Of a stretch of 64,000 nt of DNA, positions 9,501 through 21,237 are shown one piece after another. Both the position numbers and the translations under genes were made by a program. Under the pieces are notes generated by a model. That model ran no database searches and had not been told where the DNA came from. It was given only the letters and a program-made list of their open reading frames with translations. Location of the stretch: the NCBI GenBank assembly GCA_016110215.1, contig JADWQD010000002.1, forward strand, positions 496,001 to 560,000. Direction: 5' to 3'. Position 1 is the first letter of the stretch, and every line of letters begins with the position of its first letter. Source of the DNA: Capronia americana. Taxonomy: Eukaryota > Ascomycota > Eurotiomycetes > Chaetothyriales > Herpotrichiellaceae.

Positions 9501-11534
9501 ATGGCGGCCGAAGGAGATGAACCTCAACATGAAGCATCGAGGGCCGGATCTGGACCTGGATCCGACGCTGATGCTGATGTTCATGGCGATGCTGGTATGG
9601 ACAAGCGACATGTCAACTATGTTTCGCATGAGAAACCCATGGAGAAAGAAGTCGAGAGCTACGGAAACACAAACCAGTCATCCAGTCCAACGACACCCTC
9701 CGATGTAGAAAGCCAAGGCGCGCCCCCCGTCTCCATCCCTCAACGCGAAGACGACGCTCTCGAAAAAGAACTCGCCGCCCAGACTGCCATTTCGCGCCAA
9801 ATTTCCACCCCGCTGGCCGCGACGCTCTCGCTCGGCCACGAGATCCTCTTCGTCGGCATCATCTGCGCCGCGCAATTCACCACCCAGGTCGGCTTCGGTC
9901 AAGCCCTCTTCATCCTCCACGACATCGGCCACAGCTTCCAGCTCAGCAACGCCGGTGAACTGAGCTGGCTGGTGGCCGGGTACAGCCTCACGGTCGGGAC
10001 CTTCATTCTCGTCAGTGGCCGTCTGGGCGACATGTTCGGGTACAAGCGCATGCTGCTGGTCGGGTACGCGTGGTTTTCGGTTTGGTCCCTCGTGGCCGGC
10101 CTGGCCATCTACGCAGACCACGTGCTGTTCGTGTTTGCGCGGGTCTTGCAGGGCATAGGGCCGGCGATCCTGCTGCCCAACGGCGTGGCGCTGCTGGGCG
10201 CAAGCTACGCGAACGGCAGTCCTAGGAAGGACATGGTGTTTGCCTTGTTTGGGGCATGTGCGCCAGGTGAGTGTTTTCCGCAAGACTCCCTCTCCCTCAC
10301 CAACCACCCCAGCAATCATCTCGGGATCGTATCCCTTTTCTGCAAGACAACGCAAATCTACAACCTATGATCCTCTAATCATGAGTCCGTCTCTTCCGTA
10401 GGCGGCTCCATCGTCGGTGGTCTCTTCGCCGGCCTCTTCGCCCTAACATGGTGGCCCTGGGCGTTCTTCTCCTTCGCCATCGTGCTCGCCGCCCTCGCGG
10501 TCGTCGCGGCGTTCGTCATCCCCGACCCCGCTACGAAGATCCGATCCGCCGGAGTCGCCAATCCCTCCCTGCGCGAGAAGATTGGACTTCTGGATCTCCC
10601 CGGCGCGGCCGTCGGCATCACAGCCCTGGTGTTGTTCAACTTCGCATGGAACCAAGCCCCCATAGTAGGTTGGCAGAAGGCATATGTCTACGTCACCATG
10701 CTGGTTGGCATCCTCTTGGTCCCGCTGTTCTTCTACATCGAATTTCGGGTCGCAAAAGCGCCACTCGTGCCCTTCGACTCCCTCACCGTTGATGTGGGCT
10801 TTGTGCTCGCGTGTATCACGTGCGGGTGGTCGTCATTTGGTGAGTGGTTCGCTTGGTGGGTCCGAGGAGTTATAGTGCAATTTCTACCCTCCTACCCAGC
10901 TATCGGGGCCAAGCTGGCCAAGGCAGAGCAGAGCAGAACAGAGCAAGGCTAACAGATGACAATCCACGTAGGCATCTGGGCCCTTTACATTACCAACTTC
11001 CTCCAAGTCCTCCGCGGGGCGTCACCTCTTCTTACGGTAGCATACATGGCCCCCGTGGCGGTGTCCGGGTTCCTAGCATCCGTCGTGACGGGCATTGCCC
11101 TGTCAAAGCTCAAGCCCGCCATGGTCATGACTCTCGCCCTGACGTTTTTCACCGTCGGACACATCCTCATCGCCACGGCGCCGGTCCATCAGACTTACTG
11201 GGCGCAGACGTTCGTCTGCTTGGTCGTTATCCCGTGGGGGATGGATATGTCGTTCCCGGCCGCAACGATCATCCTTTCCAACGCCGTGCGGAAGGAGCAT
11301 CAGGGCATTGCCGCGAGTTTGGTCACGACCATCGTCAATTACAGTATTTCCCTTGGCTTAGGCTTCGCGGGGACGGTGGAGGTGTATGTCGACAATGGCG
11401 GTCGCAGTCCCGAGGATGTCCTAAAAGGGTACAGAGGGGCGTGGTACGTGGGCATCGGCTTCGCCGCGACGGGTCTGTGCATAAGTATCATCTTCCTGCT
11501 GAGGGGTTATCTGAAGGGGAGCGCCGGCAGGTGA
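9501..11534 (+). CDS. MFS drug/proton antiporter, DHA2-like (Atr1-type)
   Basis: A membrane efflux transporter of the major facilitator superfamily. Exons are 9501-10266, 10402-10839 and 10972-11534, giving 588 residues. An 85-105 residue hydrophilic N-terminus precedes the first helix (EILFVGIICAAQFTTQVG). Motif A appears as GRLGDMFGYKRM, and the TM4 signature as FARVLQGIGPAILLPNGVAL. Spacing fits about 14 helices, as in DHA2 and aminotriazole-resistance proteins. Intron 2 contains a short GCAGA-like repeat (about 10921-10947). Substrate is unknown; export of a toxic small molecule is the family norm. The neighbouring acyltransferase may or may not be functionally linked. Confidence 0.88.
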
Positions 11535-13118
11535 CCCCAGATCTGGTGTGCTTCAGTTTTAGCCGACGGCAGATCCGTGCCAGACGCACTTAAGATCGCC
11601 CTGTCCAAACCGCAGAGTAACCGACCTGCTTCTGACTCTTCTTCGCCTTGTCGGCAATCCCGAACTACAACCCGACCCTTCACCATTACCGAACCTACGG
11701 ACAAGATATCGTGGATTTGATATTCTGGATGAGATTGACATTGACTCCGGCTACGGAGACGCAACAATCTGCGCAAGACATTGGTGGAACCCTATAGGAC
11801 TATACACTTACCCCTCGAACCCCAAATCAATTATGGGATGACAATGTTAGGGGGCTCCGAACGTACACCATCCACCATTTGGCCACAATGGTATCCTGTG
11901 CCGGCAGTTGCATTTCAAGGCTAACCACAGCGAGGTTTACTCGACTTATGTCCGAACTCTGACACAGGAAGGCCAGAGCCCAGCCACCGTCAAGAAACTA
12001 GATCAAACGAGCTCCGGAGCAGCTCATCATCACAGCTGCACCCGGTCCGGAAACGTGACGACAACGGTGGGCTCACTAAAGATGGGTCATTTTGTGGTCC
12101 ACATTGTCGATATCGACCCGCAATTCCCAGGCAGCGTGGACCCACAACTCGGACGTCCAGACATACGCAGGTGCATATGCAGATGCAGTGCTTCCCCCCT
12201 TTCGAAACGAGGATGAAGTTATCAGCACGAACCTCACTTTACCGAGTAGTCCGTCCAGGGCCGAGAAATCTGGACAGACCTTTGACATGTTCGCTGGACG
12301 CAACTGACAACTGTGGGTTAGCGAGAAGAAAGAGTGTCCTTGCGCTTCAGGGTAAGAGGGATCGTAAAATGACGAACAGCTGGCACCGACTGCGCATACT
12401 GCAAGTTGGTCCCTGCCAGAGGCCTTGCGAGGCATTGGTAAAGATGCACAGAGCCAAAGTTGGAACGGTCACTTCGCAGAGATACCGGAGATACCAGCAC
12501 AACGTTCACCGTCCGTCCCTCTTCCTACCTCAAATGTGGCTGAAGAGCGTTACAATTGTGACAGCTACTACAGCTTGCTCAGCGACTCTGGCTGGGTTTT
12601 TCCAAGCTCTGCGAATCGCGCAGCCACCACGTTTGTGACCAGTCTTTTGCGACGGAAACTGTTGTGCCTGGCCTCATGACATTCGACATGCCGTCGCTTA
12701 CAGGTAACCTTCTCTGTCGTCACCGTAGGGTGCGGAATTCGGTTGATACCACGAGTTTCATTCGCGGCTGTGGTTCTCTTTGCAAGGATCGTGCTCTTCT
12801 TATAGGCTGAGAAGAGAGTTCACTGCAAGTTCGAAGCGGCTACCGCCAATCTGTACCCTCGTCTGCTCAGGGTCTCCGGTCAAACGAAAGGGTAGAGGAC
12901 ACCTGGTGCTGGGGAAGAGCAATGATGCATAGAAGTCGAGTGATCAAAAACCCAAAAATCCATTATTGAGCTAAGCTTAGCCTGGCTTAGCATGAGAGCG
13001 CTGGGTTCCCGGAGCGGATCAATATACGTCCGGCGCAAGTTGACACCGCTCCGGCGTCTGCTAAAAGATGGGCTCTCGCGAACCTACACAATCTTGTTAC
13101 AATCAGTTGTAAGCCGAG
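11535..13118. other. Intergenic
   Basis: 1.6 kb between two plus-strand genes. All ORFs are short, overlap on both strands and lack recognisable motifs. It holds the 3' UTR of the MFS gene and the promoter of the BAHD-type gene. No repeat or RNA gene was recognised. Confidence 0.5.
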
Positions 13119-14504
13119 ATGTTGAACGACGAGACTGTAGTCTTCCCCGGTCCCCCGTTCCACGTGGAGTTAGCAGCCCTCGACGCTCTTCACCCCATCC
13201 ACTATAGCCGACGCCTGCTTATCTTCCGGTGTGAGTCTCCTGCTCAGCTCGATGGACAGCTCAAGGCCCTGAAGACTGCTCTGAGGGCACTTGTCCAACG
13301 ATGTCCCATTTTGGGTGGTGTTGTTTGTTCGCTGCCATTGGAGGAGGGCAAAAATGTGGACGCGAACTGGCGCACAATCCGCCCTGGCGATGGCATGGAG
13401 CTCGTCGTGAAGGACCTACGGGACGTGTTGCCCTCGTTTGCAGAGCTTGAGGCGGAGGGCTTCCCTATCGACAAGCTTCTTTATGAACTCCTTGTACCTG
13501 TCCCTCAAGACATTGGGAACGACCAGCCATTTGCCGCGTGCAAGTTGCAGTTCACGGCCATCGAAGGCGGTTCGATTCTGACGTGGGCGATGTCCCATTC
13601 GGTGGCGGACGGCAGCGGCAACAATGAGCTGATGCGCATTTTGGCCGAAGAAACGCGTCTCGCTCAGGAGGACTCCGACGAAGGTACTTCCACAAGTACT
13701 GCTCCGGCGTCGCCTATCGGCCTCGATCGCAGCGTAATGCGCAACATAGTAACAAGCGACGTTCCTTTCCGGATAGAAGACCACCCCGGATATATGGCTA
13801 ATGCACCAGCACAACCTCCACCACATCCATTCGCGGCTAGTTCGCCTGAAGTGTCGGTTCTACTACACATCCCTGCACCGCGTCTCGCCCAACTCAAGGC
13901 CGATGCCCAACAGCCTGGCTCGGTCCCGATATCGACCCACGACGCAATAGCCGCCCTGATATGGCGCAGCGTCGTTCTCATCAAGCGAAGGCGCTCTGAT
14001 GCAGCACAGAGTATACCTCTCAACACCAAAGTCGACCTATTCATGCCCTCCGATGCACGCCGACACCTCAACATCCCAGATTCGTATATCGGCAACGCTG
14101 TCTATCAACTCTCTGCATCCCTCGACTTGGGAAATATACTATCCCCCACTGGACTGCAAGAAGCAGCCGGAGCCATCCGCACCGCTATCAGAGCCGTGAC
14201 GCCGGAAAAGGTACGCAGCCTAATGGCCCAGACGAATCAAGAATGGGTCGACTGGGCGTTCTTGGGCAATTACACTTCCACAGGGGTGCCGATGGGCACG
14301 GATTGGACAAGCTCCAGTCTGTATGAGCATGACTGGGGCAAAGATTTCGGTCGCATGGTGAGATTCCGATACCCAGGTGACGAAGGCTCAACTTGTATAT
14401 TTCCAAAATTGGGCGATGGGTCGGCCGAGATAGTGGTCGCTGTGATGAAGAACGAGATAGATATTCTAAAAGGGGAGGAGTGTTTTGGGAAATACTTACG
14501 CTGA
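13119..14504 (+). CDS. BAHD-type acyltransferase (trichothecene 3-O-acetyltransferase-like fold)
   Basis: A single-exon 461-residue protein, the usual size for fungal BAHD/transferase-family acyl-CoA-dependent acyltransferases. The catalytic HxxxD motif is present as SHSVADGSG (residues about 160-168), in which His is the general base. The second half begins near residue 240 with LHIPAPRLAQLKAD and STHDAIAALIWRS. The structural DFGWG motif is only loosely kept as DWGKDFGRM (about residues 406-414). The protein should transfer an acyl group from CoA to a hydroxyl or amine of a secondary metabolite or xenobiotic. No PKS, NRPS or terpene synthase is nearby, so this is an isolated tailoring or detoxification gene in this window. 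Confidence 0.85.
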   Translation: MLNDETVVFPGPPFHVELAALDALHPIHYSRRLLIFRCESPAQLDGQLKALKTALRALVQRCPILGGVVCSLPLEEGKNVDANWRTIRPGDGMELVVKDLRDVLPSFAELEAEGFPIDKLLYELLVPVPQDIGNDQPFAACKLQFTAIEGGSILTWAMSHSVADGSGNNELMRILAEETRLAQEDSDEGTSTSTAPASPIGLDRSVMRNIVTSDVPFRIEDHPGYMANAPAQPPPHPFAASSPEVSVLLHIPAPRLAQLKADAQQPGSVPISTHDAIAALIWRSVVLIKRRRSDAAQSIPLNTKVDLFMPSDARRHLNIPDSYIGNAVYQLSASLDLGNILSPTGLQEAAGAIRTAIRAVTPEKVRSLMAQTNQEWVDWAFLGNYTSTGVPMGTDWTSSSLYEHDWGKDFGRMVRFRYPGDEGSTCIFPKLGDGSAEIVVAVMKNEIDILKGEECFGKYLR

Positions 14505-15293
14505 AATGCATGGGCAAGGGGGTGTGGCCGAGGCATAGGGCAGAAGGTGTTTAGAACCGAGACCTGTTTATCTATGGTCAGCAGCTCGCACCACACTTAT
14601 TGCCGCGCCCACTGGTTGGCATTCTCTTAGGCCAGGTATGTATGTGCCCATGAATGACTCCTACTACTTGTTGTCCACGCCAGGGGCCTCTCAAGCCAAA
14701 CTAGAAGATTAAGCCACCGAGCGAAGAACCCGCCGGTATCGACCTGCGAAGATTCACTGGGATGTGTCCGCCCATATCGGTGGCCCGCCGGTGTTCACAC
14801 AACTCTTGAGAGCAAGAACGTCATGCCAGTCTGTCGCAAAGGGTTGATTGGCGATTCGAACGCTTGCAAGTTCCTCCTTGTCAGTACTCAAGACAAACCC
14901 TGAATACCGCTCAAAACCAGGCTTTGTCCATTAGGAGGCCAGCAGACAGGATCCTCTTCCCCGTGCTAACGGTACTAAGAATCTCCCACTCCCTTTGTGG
15001 ATGTAACCAAGGAGCCTTTTCCGCGCCTGGACAAAGAATCATCCGGATAGTCACATTGTTCCCTTTGCATTGCACTTGTCCTCTCATCTATTCAAAGGCT
15101 CGACAAAGCGCGGCTTGTCTCGCAAACAATCCGCATTATCCAAAACATTGCAACCTTCCTCGTGCTCTACCAAAGACCTCCTTTCATCCATGCTCTTTCA
15201 ACTGCCAGACTTCCTTTCAAGGGCATCACACTCTCCTCCGAGTCACAGGGGTATAAAATTTGTGTCCTGCGTAGCGTCTTCTGTGACCTGGCT

Positions 15294-15330
<37 letters not shown>

Positions 15331-15362
15331 GTAACAAAACTTCATCACAACCGCAGGAAACC
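14505..15362. promoter_or_regulatory. Intergenic region with a TATA box for the small Cys-rich peptide gene
   Basis: 858 bp, pyrimidine-rich on the plus strand from about 14860. A TATAAAA box lies at 15252-15258, about 105 bp before the ATG at 15363. The distance and the CT-rich run before it look like a strong fungal core promoter. No other gene is seen. Confidence 0.55.
15294..15330 (+). repeat. (ATC)12 microsatellite in a 5' leader
   Basis: A perfect trinucleotide run of ATC between the TATA box at 15252 and the ATG at 15363, so it is probably transcribed in the leader of the small gene. Length is likely to vary between strains. Confidence 0.9.
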
Positions 15363-15542
15363 ATGGCCAAGGCAAACGCATCTTTACAACTCACCACCAC
15401 CAAACCCACACCCACCATAGCCCGAGTTTCCCTCGGACAACCCGTAAAGATGCATCCTGAGTTTCTTGGCAAGGAGCCTGGCTGGTCCACCTGCCCGCAC
15501 TGCGGCGAAGGCCACGATCCCTGCGAGTCTTGCTTCGCTTGA
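15363..15542 (+). CDS. Small Cys-rich peptide, 59 residues, unknown function
   Basis: The ORF starts in a good context (AAACCATGGCC) and lies 105 bp downstream of a TATAAAA box, which supports a real short gene. The N-terminal half is Thr/Pro-rich and the C-terminus carries two close cysteine pairs, CPHCGEGHDPCESC, plausible zinc ligands. No signal peptide or membrane helix is seen. I do not recognise a family. Possible roles include a small zinc-binding regulator or stress peptide, but this is speculation. Confidence 0.5.
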   Translation: MAKANASLQLTTTKPTPTIARVSLGQPVKMHPEFLGKEPGWSTCPHCGEGHDPCESCFA

Positions 15543-17138
15543 GAGAGAGAGGAGAGACTCGCAGTCGGGAGATCATGGCGCGGCACGACGTGAAGTGATA
15601 GGAGATGATGATGGTCAAACAACAACAAGATCAAATTATGTAATAGTTGGCTGGGAATGAGGAGCACCAGCACCCATCCCTGCAGCTAACTATTACTTAC
15701 TTACTCGGTGATCCTGTTCCGGCTCCTGGAGGGCCGAAGGACGCAGATAAGTCGACAATGAACCATGGAGTGGAGTGGTCATCCTCGTAGGAGGAGACGA
15801 CGCCAACGACACGTACATACTAGGTAAGGAAGGAAAGCACCACGCGTCTGGGAATCGCCCGCGCTGACAATAAAACATGACTTTCCCCCAACGAAAAAAG
15901 TAGCCTTCCCAGTAGGATCTTGATCTCGTGAATTTCGTCTTGCTTACTGCGCTGAGATAACTTTTCGTGCTTCTTGAGGCTTGTTTCCGGGGCCAAGGTG
16001 ATCGCTTCATTGCGAAGACAATGTTCATCAGGTGGACGGCAGCCTAGTGGTTGACTGAAACTTAGGAGTCGACCGCCACCGCGAGGGCCATTGCGCGCCT
16101 ATGCAAACCAGGAAAGACAGACCGCCTGTCTGCAGGTCAGCCTCGAGGATGGATCTCTTGTTCGACCTACGATTGCTAGACTCGGCGCCTTCTGAAATCA
16201 TTCAGTTTTGATGGTCTTGTGTGGGAGTGGAGGGTCCCTGGGAGGTACTGGTATCTGCCTCAATATGGGGGTGTAACGCCCCCGGCTGAAGGAGGAATGT
16301 CTCGTTCACCACAGCGTCAATACCATTCCAACTGAGATCCCATTATGATGTGTGACTCGGCGTTGGGTATTTCAGCTAAGGCCTCCTCAGTCGACCCATT
16401 CCTCCCACAGTTGGCTTCACCGATGCCCTTTGGTCCAGTGGTCGACGTCTTGGACTCATTGTTCCAGCCAGCGTTTCCCAACCATAAAGAGCTCATCTCG
16501 ACACCATCTACTGCAATCGCCATCATTCCCTGGGATCTCAGTAACAATCATTCGTTGCTTGGCGATCCCACCTGTATGCGGACGTGGTGTAGGAAATGAT
16601 CTTCGGTGGCTGATGGAAAATGACGAGCAGGAGGGTGAAGGGTCTGAGGTGGTAGGTAGATTGACAGATATTGATAAATGATCGGACAGCAGATTCATCC
16701 CGAGGTAATCACGCTACTCCTCACTGTCTGCAACCTTGTCGAGAAGTGTCGATAGACTGCATGTTGACGAATGCACACCCAAAATATTCATCCTGCGGAG
16801 GTCACATTCTCCTACCGAATTTGTGTTTTGCCTTCAGGCCAACGACTGAGACTCATGCCGAGGATGGTCAGTAAACCAGTAAACACCCCAAAAGACAGTG
16901 ATGCAAAGGAAAGAGAAATCCAGAAGCGTGCGACAGGTGAAAAGGACATGGTGACGTGTGGCTTAGGGGCTTGCCCTAAGCAAATTCTCAGTTCTCATTT
17001 CATTCAAAGCTCATCAAGCACTCTGAGGTGCGATCTCCATCTCGTTGCCTGCGCCGAACGCCAGGGTCGCTATGCGTGTCACATCATGATTTACCGTCAC
17101 GGTCACTTCCCAAATGATTGCTATTGACAACACCCCTT
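15543..17138. other. Intergenic
   Basis: 1.6 kb between the small peptide gene and the 3' end of the Mob2-type gene. The ORFs at 16345-16599 (plus) and 16317-16547 (minus) overlap antisense and have no recognisable motif, so neither is called. Nothing else is seen. Confidence 0.45.
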
Positions 17139-18418
17139 TCAAGAGACGTGTTGCTGAACTGCCTCCTTGGGGATGACGCCTTGTCGCACGAAGATGTCGA
17201 TCAAGTCCTGCAATGGTTCCATGTCCTTCTTGCTAATGAGGTCATAATACATGGCGACAGTACAGAAATGGACGAAGCAACTGTTCAGCTCAGTAGCGCG
17301 ACCGAGGTGCCAGAAAGGATCGGTGAAGTGGTTGTGATAGAGGTGGGCATAGCACCGGAACATCTGTTTGATAATTGCTTTGACGTCGGCATGGTAGTGT
17401 TGAGGGAAGCCTGAAGATTTGCCGACCCAGTCATCTTGAGCCCCAGCGAATGCAGCCAAAGGTTGGTTGAGGTTGGTAGGGGGCGCGGCGATCACGCCAA
17501 CCTGAGTAGCCGGCCCTGGTGTGCCAACATCGCCCGAAACATAGGTGTAATCGATCGGAATCGGAGGTGAGGTTGGGAAAGTCTTCTCGTCGTGAATCTT
17601 ACCCACAATCCAGCGTTGGACGCGAACGATGTACTGGGGCGCAGGGATCTTAGCCGGACGTCCGTTCTCAAGCCAGGTGTAAGTGAGGCTAGAGAGAAGT
17701 CAGTAAATGGCCCTTCTCTTGCGAAAAGAATGGCGTACCGTCCAGCCGACATAGTAGGGCATTGCTGCTCATTGCAGATTGGAAGGCCAACGTTGGTGTC
17801 AACCTCTTGAATAACCTGAATCATCCCGGTGAGGAGTCGATTCATCTCGACCACTGGCTCGGTTTAGTCTAAGCTTGGTAGATATGTGCACATTCCGGTA
17901 GGACTCACGCTGATGGGCCAGCCATTCGCCAAGTTCAACGTTCTTCGGTTGTGCCGCCAAAGTGAGGAAGTTACCCTTGACCGAGCACTTTGCATATCTC
18001 TCATCCAGGAACTTCTTGGGTTGTTCGACATATGTGTTCTGCTCGCTAAAGGAAGAGGAGACGGAGGGAGAGTTTGTCAGATGAGGAAGAGGAGGAGCCT
18101 GCTGAGAGACTGGTGACGGGCCCTGCCCATTGTTGTACTGAGCCTTGAGGTTCTGGTTGGATTTTGTGTTGGCTCTGGTGAAACCCTGGCGACTGGGATC
18201 TGGGTCAGCAACGGCAGCGTGTTTGGTAGGAGAGATCGGTCGTCTGAGCGATCTGAGGGGGATCTTGAATCTGAATCTATTGGGCATGTTTTCGTGTTCG
18301 TGAAGGAAAGGCAGAGTGAAGACGGAGTGAGTTGGTGGTACAAGTGAAGGCAAAGAGAGACATCGGAGAAGTTGAAGACTGCGAGGGGCACGTACACGCT
18401 CTGGAAAAACGTCGCCAT
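17139..18418 (-). CDS. MOB kinase activator, Mob2-type
   Basis: A Mob/phocein-fold adaptor that binds and activates NDR/LATS-family kinases (Cbk1/COT1 type) in polarity and morphogenesis. Exons on the minus strand are 18396-18418, 17909-18276, 17739-17853 and 17139-17688, giving 351 residues. The 23-nt first exon encodes MATFFQS plus the first two bases of a Val codon. That is the N-terminus I recall for fungal Mob2 proteins and it fixes the start. The Mob domain runs from about 105 to 330. CNEQQCPTMSAG holds the two zinc-binding cysteines and YHADVKAIIKQMFRCYAHLYHNHF the two zinc-binding histidines. An insert of about 50 residues rich in Ala, Gly and Pro interrupts the domain near residue 220. 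It is divergent from the Leo1 gene, 287 bp away. Confidence 0.88.
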
Positions 18419-18705
18419 GACGCCGAGACTGACCACAGAGGGTCGGGCAGTTCACAAGATTATCCTCAGGACAGTTGCTGGTCGTCGACGTGGTGATTGT
18501 TATGAAAAGGAGTTTCAGTTTCAACTTGTCGACGGTGAGGGAGGAGTAATGCATTGATTCTCCCTATACCGTAACTTAGCCGGATCACGCTAACGACATT
18601 CGGACATTGACATCTGCTACTTCTCCAACTCTTTAACGATTGCCCTTGCGCCTAGGACCCTACAACATTCTCCTACGCCTCTATCACGAACCTTTGGTGC
18701 TCAGC

Positions 18706-20171
18706 ATGTCCGCAGAAGTCGAGTCTACAGTGAATCCCTCCCTTGAGGAAGACGACCTTCCAGGGCTCAATGGGGAGGAAGCCTCAGATGACGATGGAGA
18801 CCTCTTCGGAGACGATGAGGATGAGCCGCAAAATAAGTACGGCCTCTGCCCTAACGTCCGTTGTACCCTTCAGCTGACTTCAATAGCCTCCAGCGGACAT
18901 TAGACGACTCGGAGCTGGACTCGGGCGACGATAATGGGCGAAATGACCGCGTCGCGACCACGGTCGAAGACGGAGAAGGGATCTACGAAGAACAGAAGCA
19001 ACTCAAACTCCTTGACGTGGATGTCGCGCGGATCAAACCCCCGGAAGGCGACGAGCTCTTCCTCGTCAACATCCCCGAATTTCTCGGCATCAAACATAGA
19101 AACTTCGACTATGCGACCTACGAGCCACCCGCGAAGCCTCACGATGGCAGCGATGCCAAATTCTCCGCCTTCTCTACCGCAAACACGTCGCTTTTCTGGC
19201 GACGAGATCCTCAAAATCCCGAAAACATCCAATCCAACGCGCGCGTCATCCGCTGGTCCGATGGCAGCTTCACCTTACAGATCGCGTCCAAACCCACCGA
19301 GCAATACCGCATCTCCACAACCGCTATGCGCCCCGGCTGGCCCAGAAAGACCGCCCACCAAGAACACTACGATCCCACCAGGGAGTCTAACAACTACCTA
19401 GGAGCACCCCACCAGACGATAGGCATGGATCTCCAAATCGTGGCTCCCTTCGACGCGAGCATGAAGATCCAACCGACAGGCGACACAGCCGACGCCGCAG
19501 AACTCAAGCTGCGCCAGTCCATCGCCGCAAAGGCAGAGCTCAACGACATCCCCTCATCCTTCAAGTCCGTAAAAGTCGATCCTGAACTCGCAAGAAAGAA
19601 AGCAGAACAAGCTGAGAAAGAGGTTGCTCGGACTGCACGTAAGAGGGAGGCCGCGGCAGAGCGACAATTCACGCGGCGGGACAAGGTGCTCGGACGCTCA
19701 GGTCTCGGCCGATCAACAGGTCTTACAATTGGAGGTCTGGAAGATGATATGCCCACTGCGCGCGGCGTCAAGGCGAAACCCGCACGACGCAAGTCAAACC
19801 GACGTGGAGATATTCTCTCCGACGAAGACGAAGACGATGAAGCATACCGCCGCCGCGGACGACAAGACGAATACGACCGCGAAGACGACTTCGTGGCCGA
19901 CAGTGATGAGGAGCCTGAAGTCTACGAGGACGACGCCGCCGAGGAACCCGAAGCAGAAGAGGACGATGATCCGGACAACGACGACCTGGAAATCGAAGGT
20001 CGGCAGACAGTCGTTGAAAATCGCACGAGAGGCGGAGCACGGGATCGGGAGAGGACACCCAAACGGTCAAGGAACGACGAAGACGACGACGCAGAGGCCG
20101 AAGAAGACACAGAGGCGAGGAGGCCAGCGCCCAGGAAGCTGCGGCGCATAGTCGATGATGACTCGGAATAG
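18706..20171 (+). CDS. LEO1: Leo1, RNA polymerase II-associated Paf1 complex subunit
   Basis: A nuclear component of the Paf1 elongation complex, which couples transcription to histone modification. Exons are 18706-18836 and 18887-20171, giving 471 residues. The acidic N-terminus (DDDGDLFGDDEDE) and the Leo1 core fit the family. Core motifs include LFLVNIPEFLGIKHRNFDY, NARVIRWSDGSFTLQI and MRPGWPRKTAHQEHYDP. The C-terminal third is a highly charged Asp/Glu/Arg-rich tail. The acceptor at 18885-18886 was chosen because it is the only nearby AG that keeps the frame. An in-frame ATG at 18640 would add 22 residues without conserved character and is rejected. Confidence 0.9.
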
Positions 20172-21237
20172 TCTGGGCCCGGCTGGGTAGATCTTGATTT
20201 TGATGTCGACAGTCCTACTACAAGCATAGATACCCACCCCAATGATTTGACCTCAAGGGAAAGCAGCACCGGGCTCGAGGACAAGGACAGGGACGGGAAA
20301 AGGCCAACGACGCCATTGCCGACCGCGCATGCTTCACATCAGCCCTGGATACTACGAGGTATCTACCGACATAGTATTCACTCATCCCTCATACAATGAA
20401 TGCATGGACGTATCGAAGCCGCCCTTTCTTCACGATCAATTTTTGACATTCTCATTCCGTTCTCCCAATTTCGTTTTCCGTTCTGATCTCCCACCTCCCA
20501 TCCACGGTATTCGATCCGGAAAGAGCTCGCTCGCTGACAACTGACGAATACCTACGTATCCAAAGCCCTACTGTGTATGTTTGTATGTATGCATGTATGT
20601 ACATAACCATTGCACTATCTTTCCAACATACCCCCTACATATCCCTCCTCAGACCGCAACGCAACGCAACACAACGCAACGCAACGGAACGGAACGATTC
20701 GGTTCTCGCGACCTTAACGATTCGAGTTCGGCCGGCTAGCTGATTAGGCCCCCCGGACTTGACTGGTTGTGGAATCTCAAGGCGCCGTCGCTGTCGCCGT
20801 TGTATACATGTCTGCTTTGAGAGGCTGAATTCTCGGCGTCGTTATCTTTATTCTCTCTTCGATCTTCAGGTCGTGTCGAAATGATATTTCTGCCTATCTG
20901 GTGGGTATTGCATGGCGTGGCGTACATACATGACACGCCCAGCGAGCTTCCAGAAACAGAACTCGAGCGAGTAGACAGGGATGGCTCACCTGTCCCGCGC
21001 ATAGTTCTCTCGTAGACGTTTCAATACTGACGGTCGCACCGCCAACTCATCGGCTGACGAGCATAATGGGTATTCTACCAGACACATAACAATTGCACTC
21101 AAACATTCGTAATCTCTTTGGGGTCTCTCACAGGTCCCCTCAAACCCAAACATCTTCCATCAGCTCCAGCAGTGCCTTTGGTACCCATATTCACACCAGT
21201 CGTTATGTGCTACGTATCACCCATCAACCATCCCCTG
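20172..21237. other. Intergenic, convergent 3' ends with simple repeats
   Basis: 1.07 kb between the Leo1 and Snt2-like stop codons. It contains a TGTATG-type run at about 20577-20602 and a GCAAC pentamer array at 20656-20696. No coding sequence is supported. Confidence 0.5.
20656..20696 (+). repeat. GCAAC pentamer tandem repeat
   Basis: About eight consecutive copies of a 5-bp unit GCAAC, drifting to GGAAC at the end, in the convergent intergenic region. Confidence 0.85.

Noticed and set aside
9501..14504. Secondary-metabolite cluster (MFS plus acyltransferase)
   Set aside because: No PKS, NRPS, terpene synthase or P450 nearby; the two genes are 1.6 kb apart with separate promoters.
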